A stretch of 64,000 bases of DNA from Rhyacophila brunnea (Eukaryota > Arthropoda > Insecta > Trichoptera > Rhyacophilidae), in the NCBI GenBank assembly GCA_022495005.1, contig JAGYXB010001996.1:372001-436000 (forward strand), written 5' to 3'. Positions 11,461 through 23,108 of the stretch are shown here, in pieces. The translations under genes were made by a program, and so were the position numbers. Numbering within the stretch: position 1 is the stretch's first letter; the number at the start of each line of letters is the position of its first letter. The notes under the pieces are model-generated. The model ran no database searches. It saw only the letters and a program-made list of their open reading frames with translations, and was not told where the DNA came from.

Positions 11461-12229
11461 TTACATGATATCTAATCTAAAAATGAGCCCTTTCAATCTC
11501 CACTCCCTCTTCCAGCATTGTGTGTGGTTCCGCCACTGATTTCGATACAGTGGAATATCCAGTGTAGCCACCGGGAAGAAATTTAATATAACAAGCCAGT
11601 ACTGACAACATAATAGTGCTTCAAAAGTGCACCATACGCATGCGAAAATAATTTAATACATACGCAGCCAAAGCGTTAATCCTGTAATTCTCATACATTA
11701 AGTGATGTGGAATTGGTATCCGCTTGTAGGCATCACGAAGAGGTGGACGATAAGTAACATGCCGTGAAATTTTTAGAGAATCAAGTCTCTGAGGATGGTG
11801 CTTTGTATGTACAGGATGGTGCTTTGGATGTTGGTACATTTTGCATTTAACATTTTGTAGGTACTGATTGACAAACTATTTCGGATATAAATAAAAAGGA
11901 TTTCAAGTTATACACATTTATATTTTTATAAAAATCGATGTTTTTTAAAATAAATATAAAAAAATATTAAAACAATGAATTAGTCAAAAATCTGCACGAC
12001 GAAAAATTGAAAACTTAATAAACTAAATTTTGATAATAAATATGACCATAAAATATAATGTAATAATAAGATGTGACCCTGCAACGAATTCACATTTTAT
12101 TACATTTTTTTAATTTTAAGTTTATCTTTGAATTAAAAAAAATATATAAATATTTATAAATTAATACAGTTCTGTTGAAATTGTAAATTATGAAAAAAAA
12201 ATGTCAAATCGCAAGCTTTCAGCGTATTT
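11461..12229. other. No gene seen
   Basis: AT-rich. GGATGGTGCTTTG occurs twice within 40 bp near 11,790-11,830. Nothing else recognised. Confidence 0.6.
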
Positions 12230-12393
12230 AAGCGAGATTTCGGCCATTCGGGATTTCAGCATTCGGGATTTCGGCATTCGGGATTTCGGCCTTACGGGAT
12301 TTCGGCTTTCGGGATTTCGGCCATTCGGAATTTCAGCATTCGGGATTTCGGCCTTCGGAATTCCGGCCTTCGGGATTTCGACCCAAACCCGTG
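12230..12393. repeat. 15-16-bp minisatellite; half of a minisatellite-armed MITE
   Basis: About nine copies of a unit like TCGGGATTTCGGCCAT, ending GGGATTTCGACCCAAACCC. The left arm of the element at 40,399-40,836 starts with the inverse, GGGTTTGGGTCGAAATCCC. The same arrays read as open frames on both strands because the unit length is often 15 bp. They are not genes. Confidence 0.85.
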
Positions 12394-13837
12394 GGTACCA
12401 ATGTTTCAAATTATTGCTCTCTGTTGTATATCGCATGTATATCATAATGAAAAATGCAACGGAAAGATTTTCGTGGTATTCTAAGCTCATTTTGAGCTTT
12501 ATCAATGACAAATAAAGCTTTATTTAAAAAAACTTTTATGTGTGGAATATAATTAAAAGCAATCTTATGAACTGTTTAGTATAAAGCGATTCCTAAGCAT
12601 GTTTAGGTCAGTTGATTTTTACAGGCAGTTAATTATACCTACATGCTTTAATTATTTGATTATAGTAGTTGGTTATTTGTTGTGCTCGATGTGGTCAATG
12701 TTTATAGTAATTAATAAGATAATTGGAACCAACCCAGACATTTCAAACTATTCTGGAGTGTTGTTATAAACAGAATTAATATGAGCCTAATCTCTTGGTC
12801 TTTTTGGATACTTAAGTAATAATTGTGATTCTGATTTCAAATTTGCATAGCAGACATCTTTTTAGACCATCTATGTGTCAACAACACCGGAAGGCGAAAC
12901 AACTGAAGGAGGCTTTTATCATCCAATAAGTCGATCACGACTAATGATAATCATTATTCGTTTAGCAGATTTGTTCATAGTCACTATATTAAACAAGAAT
13001 AAACCTGAAAGAGGTAAGTATTTTAAAAAAGAGTTTGTCTTCTTACGTAGGACACGTCTTCGAGGTCGCTTCGTCGCAATTTTCAACCCACACAATAATT
13101 CCTCAACAATATGTGCTTCAAACTCATTTGAATATAGTCCTGCCGGCCAATATTTGTGAATCTCACCAATCTATAAGCATTATTAATATACCTCAATGAC
13201 ATTATTGAATACACTATAATTACAATGACGTCATTGTTATACCTACATACATATAAATAATAATAGAGGCGTCTAATTACAAAAAGCGAAAGGTCCACAA
13301 TTCAATATTTTCGGGAAACAACGTTTTTATGTTTCAAGCTTCAATTATTTGTATTAACATGAGATTATTTTTTCTGTTGTATTCTATGTCAAAATTAGAA
13401 CCAAATGGCAATTTATTTCAGCCGATAAACTCTTAAATGTAATAAATATAGGCAAAATAAAATTGGACGTAGCGGTATTTAAAAATAGGATGATTAAATT
13501 ATTCAGGGCATGAGATCGCGCTGACAATTGTATGTGATTATCAGAGAACTAGCATCTATAGAATATAATAAAAAAAGGAATTTAAATAGACTAAGAAAAC
13601 TATGTATAAACAAGACTTGTAAGTGTATGATAAAATTGATAGATAATAAGGGCGCCAAGTGCTTTCTACTTGTGTGTACATAACGAAATACCATATAAAT
13701 AAAGAAAACACTAGATTTAGAGTTAACAATAATTGTTTATTATGGGCTAAAAAACATTGAATTTATTTTAACAAGTATAATAATTACAGAGACATGAAAT
13801 TACGGAGACTTGTGACCTTTTTTATGCGAAAACATAC
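12394..13837. other. No gene seen
   Basis: A 94-codon plus-strand open frame at 12,875 has no recognisable motif or coding-like composition. The rest is AT-rich. Confidence 0.55.
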
Positions 13838-15079
13838 GAGGCGCCGAGTGCCAAAGGAGCTCAAGCGCCAACTTTACGATTTTTGACATTTGAATGTAGG
13901 TTTTTTCTATAAATCGATATGTATCATGCCACAAAGTCTTATCGCTCAAATAATTATAGATATTTTACAATAGAGATTTATTTTCTGTGGCATAATTGTT
14001 TTGGTCGTTATGTCGGCACGCCACAGAAGCTTATCCGCCATTATACTATGGAGAGCGCGAGACCAAAACAGCTGTCAGATTTGTCTTATTGAATATGCGT
14101 TCTCAACAGTGAAAAAAACTAAAAATGAGCTCAAGAAGGATTAGAAAAATAGTTTCAATGTGTGTTAAACCTGTAAATGAGGAAAATCGCGGTAAGTTTA
14201 ACATGTTTTATTCGTTTTTCATTCACATACGCTGTTGTTTAAAATATTTTAGATTACTTTTGAAATATGGTTATTAATGTCATTTTAGTAATTATGTCCA
14301 CCAAACTTTTACTTCCATGAAAGAAAATAACTCTTATTTTTAATTTCATCTTGTTTTACATCCAATTACGATTGATATACACTAAAAAAAGTATTTAAAA
14401 ATCACCCGAATCCTTGAGAAAAAATGATGGTGTTAAATTTGAATAATGATTTTGTTATTTTGGCTAGTTTGGAGTATCGATTTGATTTAATATTATTAAT
14501 AATATTGGGTATATATACGGTTATTACGAAAAAAAACAATCCAAAGGCTTTGAAATCATTGCTGTAATGGCAAAAACGTATTTAATATTATAAGGCAAAT
14601 TTTATGCCAAACAAACTCATGTAACAATCATAACAAATTTGACCATTTTTTCAGTGTTTATTTGGCATAATAAAATTTGTTTATATCAAAATGTTTTTTT
14701 ATTGCTATCCAAACCCTTACATTAAAACATTTTTTTTAAATGATTTATTTTTTTAAATTAACGCCATTATTTGAGTTTGAAAATGTTAATGCCACAGAAG
14801 CTTATGCAACAAAAAAAAGTATCAAGTGCCACCTTTTTTCATTTTTCTATATGCCAAAGAGGCTCAAACACCATTTTTTTTGGAATCCAGTAGATATTTT
14901 TCATTAAATATTATTGCAAATAATACTTTGATTTTTTTAAATTTGCTTTGCTTAGAAAATAATTGTCCATTTCAACATACAAGTTTAAAATTTAAAAAAT
15001 AAATTCACTGAAAACTTGTCGGCCATTTTGTAGCACTTTTGTTAAATGGTGCTTGAGCTCCTTTGGCGCTCGGCGCCTC
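13838..15079. mobile_element. 1,242-bp TIR transposon with repeated subterminal motifs and a 4-bp TSD
   Basis: The left TIR begins GAGGCGCCGAGTGCCAAAGG and the right end is the inverse, CTTTGGCGCTCGGCGCCTC. The arms pair for about 30 bp. ATAC flanks both sides (13,834-13,837 and 15,080-15,083). The interior holds further copies of the subterminal 22-bp motif (13,926, 14,018, 14,604, 14,789, 14,851), of the form ATGCCACAGAAGCTTATGCA. No transposase domain is present, only a possible first exon at 14,125-14,191. I could not assign a superfamily. Confidence 0.8.
14125..14191 (+). CDS. Possible first coding exon inside the TIR transposon
   Basis: ATG in the context CTAAAAATGAGC starts MSSRRIRKIVSMCVKPVNEE and two more codons, then a full-consensus donor CGCG|GTAAGTTT at phase 1. 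A pyrimidine-rich acceptor TTTTTTCAG lies at about 14,646-14,654 and would keep the frame open for about 20 codons. The basic N-terminus would suit a DNA-binding protein or a localisation signal. It may be the relic of the parent transposase gene, or chance. I do not recognise the family. Confidence 0.35.
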
Positions 15080-15756
15080 ATACCATTTTACAAAAACATT
15101 ATAATAAAAGATAATAGGGTACTCATCTGCTGGCCGCTCGTTCATTTGAAGTTGAAGACACTGATTTTGGAAATTAATGTTAATAAAAGTTCAATAAAAG
15201 TGAAAGAAAAACTGATTTTCATGTGACCGGCGTCCGACCGGCCATGAACAAAAAGTAGGTTAAGTTGAAAGATCCATCCAGTTTAGAAGTCAGGGTAAAA
15301 GGTGATCGAAATCGATAAAGGTGCAACCCTCCTGCCTGCCAAAGTACAAGTAGGATCTCGTCCTGCCGCAGGATGGGGGTTTGTGTGAAAGACAAGCAAT
15401 CTTGCATCCTCTTCTATCGGTTAGCATTTACCTACTTTGATTATAGGTCTATAGGTTCGTATCCACAACGTGACACAGATTAGGAAAACTCAAAAGGGGA
15501 TGATCCAAGAGGGTATGGTTGGTATCATGCAGTTTGGCATATACACATAGGGATTATATTAGACCAATCTTACTAATCAAGAGAAGTGTCTAAAGACGTT
15601 TGCGATGCATTTTTTAAAAGTATTTAATGCATGCATGCGAATGACATTATTAATGGACAACGCACTTGATACAGTAGCTAGCAAGTAAATTCGCGGATAG
15701 CGTCGTTCGCACATGTATAGGTAGACGTCACGCAATTTCCATTGTGCGATATCACG
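15080..15756. other. No gene seen
   Basis: No recognised motif or shared repeat. Confidence 0.55.
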
Positions 15757-15955
15757 CATTGGGAATTTATAGCAATATCACCTTTATTGTAATGGCGTTA
15801 GAACAGTATTTCTAGTGCCAATATTCGTTTGAGCGATTCCGTTCGAACCGAACCATTCGGCAGACCCGACAAAAAGCATCGGGAATTTATAGCAATATCA
15901 CCTTTATTGTAATGGCGTTAGAACAGATTATGCCATTCGGCAGACCCGACAAAAA
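15757..15955. repeat. Tandem duplication with an internal gap
   Basis: GGGAATTTATAGCAATATCA through TTAGAACAG and CCATTCGGCAGACCCGAC occurs twice in tandem. The second copy lacks about 48 bp present in the first. Copies are near-identical, so the duplication is recent. Confidence 0.9.
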
Positions 15956-16499
15956 AGTGAGTGTCATTTTTTTCTCCAGATGCTTCGACCATATTTATGT
16001 CATTGACGCATGCATTTAAAGTAGGGTGATGAAACTGATTTAAAAAAAAATATTTGAAAAGCTAATGACCATCCTTCTCCGAGACTCAAAATAAAGAAAC
16101 TGAAATCAATAATTTTTGCCCTCATGGAAGCAGAGGACAATGAGTCTTCGTCACACATAAGATGGTTGGGCTTAATAGTAGTCATGATCATCAACTACGA
16201 GAAAACGACCGTGAAGAATGGGTTTTATAAAGACTTATTGGCAAGACTGTACAAAATAATGCCGTTTATTTAAACTTGAAAAATGTTCTGATGTTTGTAT
16301 TTAGTTGCTCTCGACAGCTTTTTTTAAACAGCTTACATAGAGACCAGTTAAGATATTAATTAGTGAATATCAGATAGCATAAAAAACAACGTTAAAAGCC
16401 TAATCCTAAGTGATCTAGAGATTCGGAAAATATAGCCTTAAAGAGACACAGCGGAAATCCTTCCAAGTATAACAAAATATAAGAATAATTAGAACTGTG
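15956..16499. other. No gene seen
   Basis: AT-rich with no recognised repeat. It abuts the 3' end of the LINE. Confidence 0.55.
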
Positions 16500-19296
16500 A
16501 AAGAAAACCATGGATTGTCTTCTTTCTTCTTTGGCTATATCCGCCCCTTAGCTGGAGCATATGGACACCACGTGGCGCCTCCAAGAATCCCTGTCGCTCG
16601 CCAGTCTTCTTGCTTCGTTCCAGGTCAAACCAGAATCCCGTAGCTCCGCTGTATACACTCTGTAGATTGTATTTAGCGGCCTTCCAGGACGCCGGAATCC
16701 GGTCGGCTTGAAGAACAGGCAAGCCAGGTTGAAGTTCTCTCTGGCATCCGCAGCACGTGGCCGAGCCAGGTCCAACGTCGCCTTTTCACTTTCAGCGTGA
16801 TGAGAGGCTGCTTGGTGCGTTCTCTTATCTCCTCGTTGCTCCTAAAGTCATACCACTGCACACCCAGTATTCGTCGCAAACATCTGTTTTCGAAGCTCAG
16901 TATACGGTTGCTCTGAGCCTTCGTAAGGTGCCATGATTCGCTACCGTAAAGCAGCACCGTCAGAATGCAAGCGTCGAATAGGCGGCATTTGGTTTTGACC
17001 GAGTACAATCGTGAGTCCCAGACATTCGCATCGAGTTGAATGTTGCTCCAGCCATTCCCATTCGGATAGCGAGCTCTTTCTGCAAAATGCCATCTCCCGT
17101 GATGTGTACCCCCAGGTACTTGAAGCTGTCGACGCTCTCGATGTTTTGTCCGTCGCTAATCAGAGGGAAACCTGGATCAGGACAGGTGCTATTACACAGG
17201 ACGTTGGTTTTCTTCGCGTTGATTTTCAAACCAACGCGAGAGGAGTTGTAATGCAACCTGTCGATTGTCTCTTGAATGCCCTCGATTGAGTTGTCGAATA
17301 GGACAGCGTCATCGGCGTATTCCAGGTCGCATAGCTTCACCGTGGGGGTAACAGATATGCCTCGGTCGGGTGGTATTGACTTCCGTAGTATGAAGTCAAA
17401 GAGAATGATGAAGAGAAACGGTGCAAGGACACAACCCTGTCTGACTCCGGTCGTGACCCCGAACCATTCCGTGACAGTGTCTCCAATTCTGACACAGCAT
17501 TCGCTATTCTCATGCAGGCTTTTGATTATGGTAATGATCTTGGGAGGGATCCCGTATGCTCCTAGTATCATCCAGAGGGAGGGACGGTGCGGACTGTCGA
17601 AGGCTTTCTCATAATCCACAAAGCAGCAAGCCATCGGACTGTTCAGCTCATGGCTCTGCTGGAGAAGACATCGAAAGTTGTGGATTTGGTCTACACACGC
17701 TCGACCAGGTAGAAACCCGGCTTGGTTTTTCCTGAGGACGTGCATTATTGGGTCCCTTATTCTCATCAAGATGATGTTTGCCAAAATCTTTCCCGGAACA
17801 CTGAGTAGCGTAATGCCTCGGTAATTGTCGCAGCTTAGAGGGTCACCTTTTTTATGAAGTGTGATGATTTCACCGGTCACCCAGTCCCTTGGACAGCGCT
17901 CTTCTTCCCACACCTTTGTCATCAGATGAAACATAGGGTGCAGGATTGCGCTTAGGCTGTACTTGATGAATTCAGGGTGAATCCTGTCTCCCCCCGGTGC
18001 CTTTCCATTCTTGAGCCTTTTCACAGCCAATTTTATCTCGGTGTGCGTTGGCGGGCAATCGGAAATGTCGGTCGCTCGGGGAATGTCCAAAAGTAAAGCT
18101 TCCGCAGATATGGATATTGGATCCAAAGGGGGTGGGCGGTTCAGCACTCCGCAGAAATGATTCTTCCAAATCTTCTTGACGCATTCTGCGTCAGACTATA
18201 TTGCTCCACTGGGACCACGAATGGCTCCGGGAGTCGGTGGTCGCCTGCCGCAGACTTCACGGGCGATACGGAAGAGTTTCCGGGTGTCATTTCTGCTTGC
18301 TGCCTCCTCTGCCGCTTCAATTTGCCGGTTCATAAAATTGCGCTTGTCCAACCGCACGGATCGTTTGACTACCCTGTCTTGGGTCTGGTAGTCAGTCCGG
18401 CGGTCCTCGGTTCGGTCGGGGTCTGTCTCTTCGTCTCTCAGGGCTTTCAGCCTGGCTCGTTTTCCAATTTCAACCCACGTTTCGTCAGACATCCACTTTG
18501 GCTGCTCACTCCTTCTGGTACCAAGGACGTTACGGGCCGACGACACAATCGCACTCTTTATGAGGCTCCAGTCCGCCTCAATAAGGTCGGATTCAGATTT
18601 GTGCCGCTCGTAGATATGATCTACACTATCTCGTACAGCAGTTTTGAAGTCGATCCGAATTCTGCGGCGTCGGAGCTTCTCAACGTCAATTCGTTCGCGC
18701 TTTGGAGGCCTCGCCTGGTGACTGTGTTTTACTCGGATGCTTCCAATGAGTAACTCATTATCGCTATGGATATCGGCGCCTCTGTAAGTACGTACGTCGA
18801 GAAGTTCCTTTCGGTGCTTCAAGCTGTACAAAAAGTGGTCAATCTGCGTCCTAGTGCGTCCATCAGGAGACGTCCACGTATACTTGTGAGTGTCTTTGTG
18901 GGAAAAAACAGTGCCTCCAATGGCGAGCTCGTTCAGAGTGGCGAATTCTACGAGCCACTCACCATTATCGTTGGGGTCACCGAGGCCGTGTCTTCCCATC
19001 ACCGTGGGGCCAAGCACCGGGTCTGCTCCTACTCTCGCATTATAATCCCCCATTACAATCACGCGGTCTCTTCGGCGGATGGCGGAGACTGCCGCGTGGA
19101 GAGAATCGTAGAAGGCATCCTTTATCTGCGCGTCGGCATCCTCAGTGGGGGCGTAGCACTGAAAGACGGTCAAGGAGCTACCAGGCGTCTTGAAGGAGGC
19201 ATGTATCAGTCTCTCCGAGATTGGTTCCCATTTCACGAGGCAACGGGCCGCTCTCTTTGACATCAATACTGTATGATTATTTCGTATTATATACAA
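16500..19296 (-). mobile_element. RTE-like non-LTR retrotransposon, 5'-truncated, lightly decayed
   Basis: The minus strand encodes, in order, an APE-type endonuclease (VIVMGDYNARVG, TQIDHFLYS, then SDNELLIG), a reverse transcriptase (FVDYEKAFDS, GVRQGCVLAPF, LEYADDAVLF, FKYLGVHIT) and a C-terminal tail (LLYGSESWHLTKAQ, ENRCLRRILG, WTWLGHVLRMP). Endonuclease and RT share one frame, interrupted only by a TAG at about 18,196-18,198. A frameshift near 16,980-17,010 separates the tail. The endonuclease lacks its N-terminus. Its usual SDH motif reads SDN, which would remove the catalytic histidine. It is dead, but young enough to align end to end. The clade call rests on domain order and the tail; a CR1/Jockey relative is possible. 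Confidence 0.88.
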
Positions 19297-19317
19297 TGGA
19301 TTGTATATAATACGAAA
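19280..19317. other. Perfect 17-bp hairpin at the LINE 5' end
   Basis: TTTCGTATTATATACAA and its exact inverse are separated by TGGA. It lies at the point where LINE homology stops, so it may be a by-product of 5' truncation and snap-back synthesis. Confidence 0.85.
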
Positions 19318-19394
19318 CCCCTTGCATTTTTAAGTCCAGACAACTAATAATATTATACAAACACAAAATATATTAATTACCAAACCAACCCATT

Positions 19395-19545
19395 TCACAC
19401 CACACTTGGTCTTAATCGAGTATATCATGAATCCCTAGGTTTGGATATGAAGCATCAGTAGATTTTTACGCCCGCTAATGACACAATAATGAGGTCACCA
19501 AGCACTCAAGTGTGCCTTGACTACTATTTTTAATAAACAATTTAT
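19395..19545. repeat. Dispersed repeat family R1x, fragment
   Basis: Shares GGTCTTAATCGAGTATATCA, GATATGAAGCATCAG and GAGGTCACCAAGCACTCAAG-type blocks with 42,110-42,245 and 61,560-61,690. Confidence 0.65.
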
Positions 19546-19984
19546 TTATTCAACGAATAATTTAAAATGTAACATTATTAATATTTGAAAATACTAAATA
19601 TACCAGTGGCAAAGAGTGGAAGTAGGCATTTAAGATCAGACATAAATAGTGCATACCAAAATTTGACAGTAAAGCGTATTTGATTTCATTGAACTAAGAT
19701 TATAATGTGTAGAATGTAGATATTGTTTGTTAGTTTTTAAAGTACAATTAAGCCCTGCCATAGTCAATAATAGTCAAAAAATATTTTATAGATAGAAGAA
19801 TATTTTATATCGATTGTGGTTTGAGTATAGGCTAGGCATAATGAATTAAAAAAAAACTAACTAACGCCATCTGTAATAACGTATTCTCAATTCAACGAAA
19901 ACAAAATAAGTATGACTGAAAAGGTGTGCACTATTTTTGTCGGATCGCCAATAGCATACCTAAACAATTGTGGTTTGGTTTAGA

Positions 19985-20760
19985 CTATGGGTGGCCAACC
20001 CGAGGCCCGCGGGCGCATGCGGCCCGCTGGGTGTCAACTTGTGGCCCGTGGAGTAGTGAGAAAATAAAAATAATATCAAATGCTGCCGCTAGATGTGCTA
20101 ACTTCGCAAATTGAGATTTGACTTTGGCTCAAGATTTTGAAAAGCACCGTGTACTTTTTGCTGAATTTGCAACGCCATTCTCCGTAGACGTGAATTTATT
20201 ACCGGGAAATTTACAAATGGAACATTGTAAAATATGTTGCGATGAACAGTTAAAGGAGAAATTCCATCAGGTTGGTTTGAAAGAGTTTTACAAAACATAT
20301 TTGGACAAGGAGAAATAGCCTGCATTTTACAAACACGCTCTAATGATGACTTCGCTATTTGGAAACACTTACACGTGTGAACAGCTTTTTAGTCGAATGA
20401 CGCATGTCAAATCCCGAATGAGAACACGAATCCCTGATGTGCATTTGGAAAACTGTTTGCGTGTAGGAACAACCTCACTCGATATCGATATTGATGCACT
20501 TAGTTTTGCCACACAAAATCAAACTTCTCACTAAAAGTTATTATTTTTAGATTATTTACATTATTTTTTATTACTTATTTAAAAAAAAGTCTAATCTAAT
20601 AAATATATTTGATTCTCATTTTTGTTTTATTTTATTACTTAATATATAACATATTATATTTCTTTATTATTTTGTATAATAAAAAAAATCGGTTGTGCGG
20701 CCCGGTAGGAAATTTCATTTTTAGAATCTGGCCCAGCTGCTGAAAAGGTTGGCCACCCAT
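19985..20760 (+). mobile_element. Internally deleted hAT transposon with 8-bp TSD
   Basis: Flanked by the perfect 8-bp TSD GGTTTAGA (19,977-19,984 and 20,761-20,768). The ends are ATGGGTGGCCAACC and its inverse GGTTGGCCACCCAT. It keeps the C-terminal part of a transposase (see 20,118-20,534). Confidence 0.88.
20118..20534 (+). pseudogene. hAT transposase C-terminal fragment
   Basis: One frame reads KHRVLFAEFATPFSVDVNL, then FHQVGLKEFYKTYLDKEK, a TAG at about 20,319, then SLFGNTYTCEQLFSRM and KSRMRTRIPDVHLENCLRV. The SLFGxTYxCEQxFSxM...KSRxRxRxxDxHLExCLR pattern is the hAT C-terminal dimerisation region, closest by eye to GTF2IRD2/EPM2AIP1-type proteins. The N-terminal zinc finger and the catalytic residues upstream are missing, so it is non-functional. 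Confidence 0.82.
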
Positions 20761-20918
20761 GGTTTAGAAAGAACTTAATTGATTTTTAAAAATTAACCAA
20801 TACTGTATGCAATTTGTAGTATTCGTTCAATGAAAACAAATGCATATTATGAATGACAAAGTTTAGTGTGCACTATTTATGACAGATCTTAACAACTTAC
20901 CTCCACCTTTTGCCACTG

Positions 20919-21465
20919 CCAAATACCTATATCACATAACGTCATGCCTATATTGTGTGTTAACAATATGTCATGCCAATATTGTGTGGTAACAATACTA
21001 GCAAAATCAATAGAAGCTTTATAATGCTATTCATAGCGGATTTAGTATAATAGTTGATCATTCGGAAGGCGGTTATCAATATGCTAATGTTATTACTCTA
21101 ATCTTAATCCATTAGAATTCAATGGTTATTACAAGTAATTTAAATCAATTTTACATTTATCGCTATGGAGACAGATTTGAATAAAATATTAAAGTGATGA
21201 ATTATATCGCGGTATAATACTATGATTGCTTAGTTAGAAATAAAAATAATTTGATATACACATTTGAGATAAGATCTCGCAACATGCTACTATGTAATAT
21301 ATACTTTAGCAAGTGATTACCCTATGCCTATCGGAAACATCTTTAAAGTACTTAACTAATTATTTATTATAATGTCCGTGTTTGTTCAGGTTGATTGATT
21401 TACCCGTTTTAAACGACCTAGAACATTGAAATTCACCATAGTGACAATCATCAATATAAAATACA
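20919..21465. other. No gene seen; 29-bp direct duplication
   Basis: TCATGCC(T/A)ATATTGTGTG followed by TAACAATA occurs twice in tandem at 20,941-20,997. The rest is AT-rich. Confidence 0.6.
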
Positions 21466-22029
21466 CTTAAGATCAATAAAATATGCACTAAAACCGAAGA
21501 AATATTAACATTTTTTGTGGGAAAAAATTGTAAATACCCACTTTACTCAATATTACTGACAAAAAATCGAATAACTAGTTATAATTTCGAACGATAAAAA
21601 ACGATATCAGAACAAAAAAACACAAGCAATGAACATAAAGTAAAACAATTACAATTTTCAAAATAGTTTTTTCACAAGTACAAATAATTGAATAATAAAT
21701 GCAATGTAAACCAAACATAACATAAAAAACAAAAACGACACACTTAATTATTCCTAAATACTATTTTCTGTTTTTGTCCGAAAAAAAATTACAATATTTT
21801 TTCAATATTATGCTCTGGCATTAAATTTTTCCGCATAGATATCTATCTCTCAGTATTTTTTTTATATGCAGTATACGTCCACAGAGGTGATTGGGCAAAT
21901 TTTATAATAGTGCCCGAGTTGACTTCACTTTTTCTGATAAATTCACAGCTCGGAGATGGCATTAAAAATGCATCATAGCTGTGCATACACCCTAACAAAA
22001 CATGCACTAGCATATAAATCCTGGCCCTA
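21466..22029. mobile_element. Truncated copy of the 24,710-25,566 hAT MITE
   Basis: Colinear with that element from GATCAATAAAATATGCAC to the right end ATAAATCCTGGCCCTA. The left terminus and an internal block are missing. Confidence 0.8.
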
Positions 22030-22157
22030 CTCATAATTTACCTACATGCACAACAGATTTCAATAATTGACGATGGTATGTATGACGAGATTGGTCGCAG
22101 AATCAAGTGGAGCGCATTTAGGTGCCTGTTTAGCTAGTATTTTCCACTGTGCCTTAA

Positions 22158-22850
22158 GGGCGGATATGCTCAGCGTAGGTCAAAATGGAGCTTTTATTGT
22201 ATTTTCAAAGCATGATCCTGAACATTCCTTAAACGTTGTAGATAATCTATTTATATAATTTTGAAGCCTTATTATCCTTTATATTTATTTTAAACATTTG
22301 ATGACTGCATAAAGTATTTTTGTTACATAAAATAGTATTCTTTTAAACCTCTCGCTCTAATGTTTTAGAATATAGCCATATTTCGGTACATGAATGTGCA
22401 GTAGTGTTAAGATTTTTACATTTATTAATTTTGAAACGCATTTATAAAACCATTAGTATAATTTATATTGACATTATTATAGTGAAATATTTACGATAAA
22501 AAAATATATTGATAATCTCTGTGATCCCAAATTTGACAAGAATTAGACATTTTATTATTCAAAAAATCGGCAAGATTAACACATTTGAAGATAATTATAA
22601 ATATACTAATTATAAGCTATGTCTTTGACCATTCAAGTGTGATAAACATCCTACGAATAATGATTGCTTTATAATAATTATTGACCTAAGAATAAGGTTG
22701 GGTTTTTTTTAAATACGCCATTTCTTTTGGCATTTCCAAGGCTTCAAAATTATATAAATAGATTATCTAAAACGTTTAAAGAATGTCCAGAATCATGCTT
22801 TGAAAATGCAAACAAAGCTCCATTTTAACCTACGCTGAGCATGTCCCCCC
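22158..22850. mobile_element. TTAA-flanked MITE, full-length copy
   Basis: TTAA lies on both sides (22,154-22,157 and 22,851-22,854). The TIRs begin GGG(C/G)GGA(T/C)ATGCTCAGCG and pair for about 115 bp. The TTAA TSD is typical of the piggyBac superfamily, though the ends are GGG rather than CCC. Relatives: 33,130-33,702, 42,794-43,225 and 44,859-45,390. It is non-coding. Confidence 0.83.
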
Positions 22851-23108
22851 TTAAGCGTAAAGTTCAACCAATGTATGCTACCACTACTCACGTATTATAG
22901 TCCCTTAGTCCCTGTCCACATGTTGCATTTTGACTGACGATCTTTGACTTGCGCGCATTCCAGGTACATGTGACCTCATTGAGCAGTCCACAAGCATTCG
23001 CGCCACGATGACTGTCGTGTGTAAGTACGGGTAACCTCATTGAGGTTTCCACATTCACTCGCAGCGAATCGTGGCTAGACAGGTGCAATGTGGACAATGC
23101 CTTACTCT

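Larger units (their letters stand above)
19604..20918. mobile_element. Inverted-repeat DNA element, cagtggcg family, copy with nested hAT
   Basis: It begins CAGTGGCAAAGAGTGGAAG and ends CCTCCACCTTTTGCCACTG. It is split by the hAT element at 19,985-20,760. Removing that insert leaves an ordinary copy of the family. Confidence 0.82.

Noticed and set aside
12188..12515. 107- and 104-codon frames on both strands with IPNAEIPN/IRDFGIRDF repeats
   Set aside because: Translation of a 15-bp minisatellite; open on both strands for that reason.
17011..19260. Long plus-strand frames opposite the LINE
   Set aside because: Antisense shadows of the endonuclease/RT frame, which has clear catalytic motifs.
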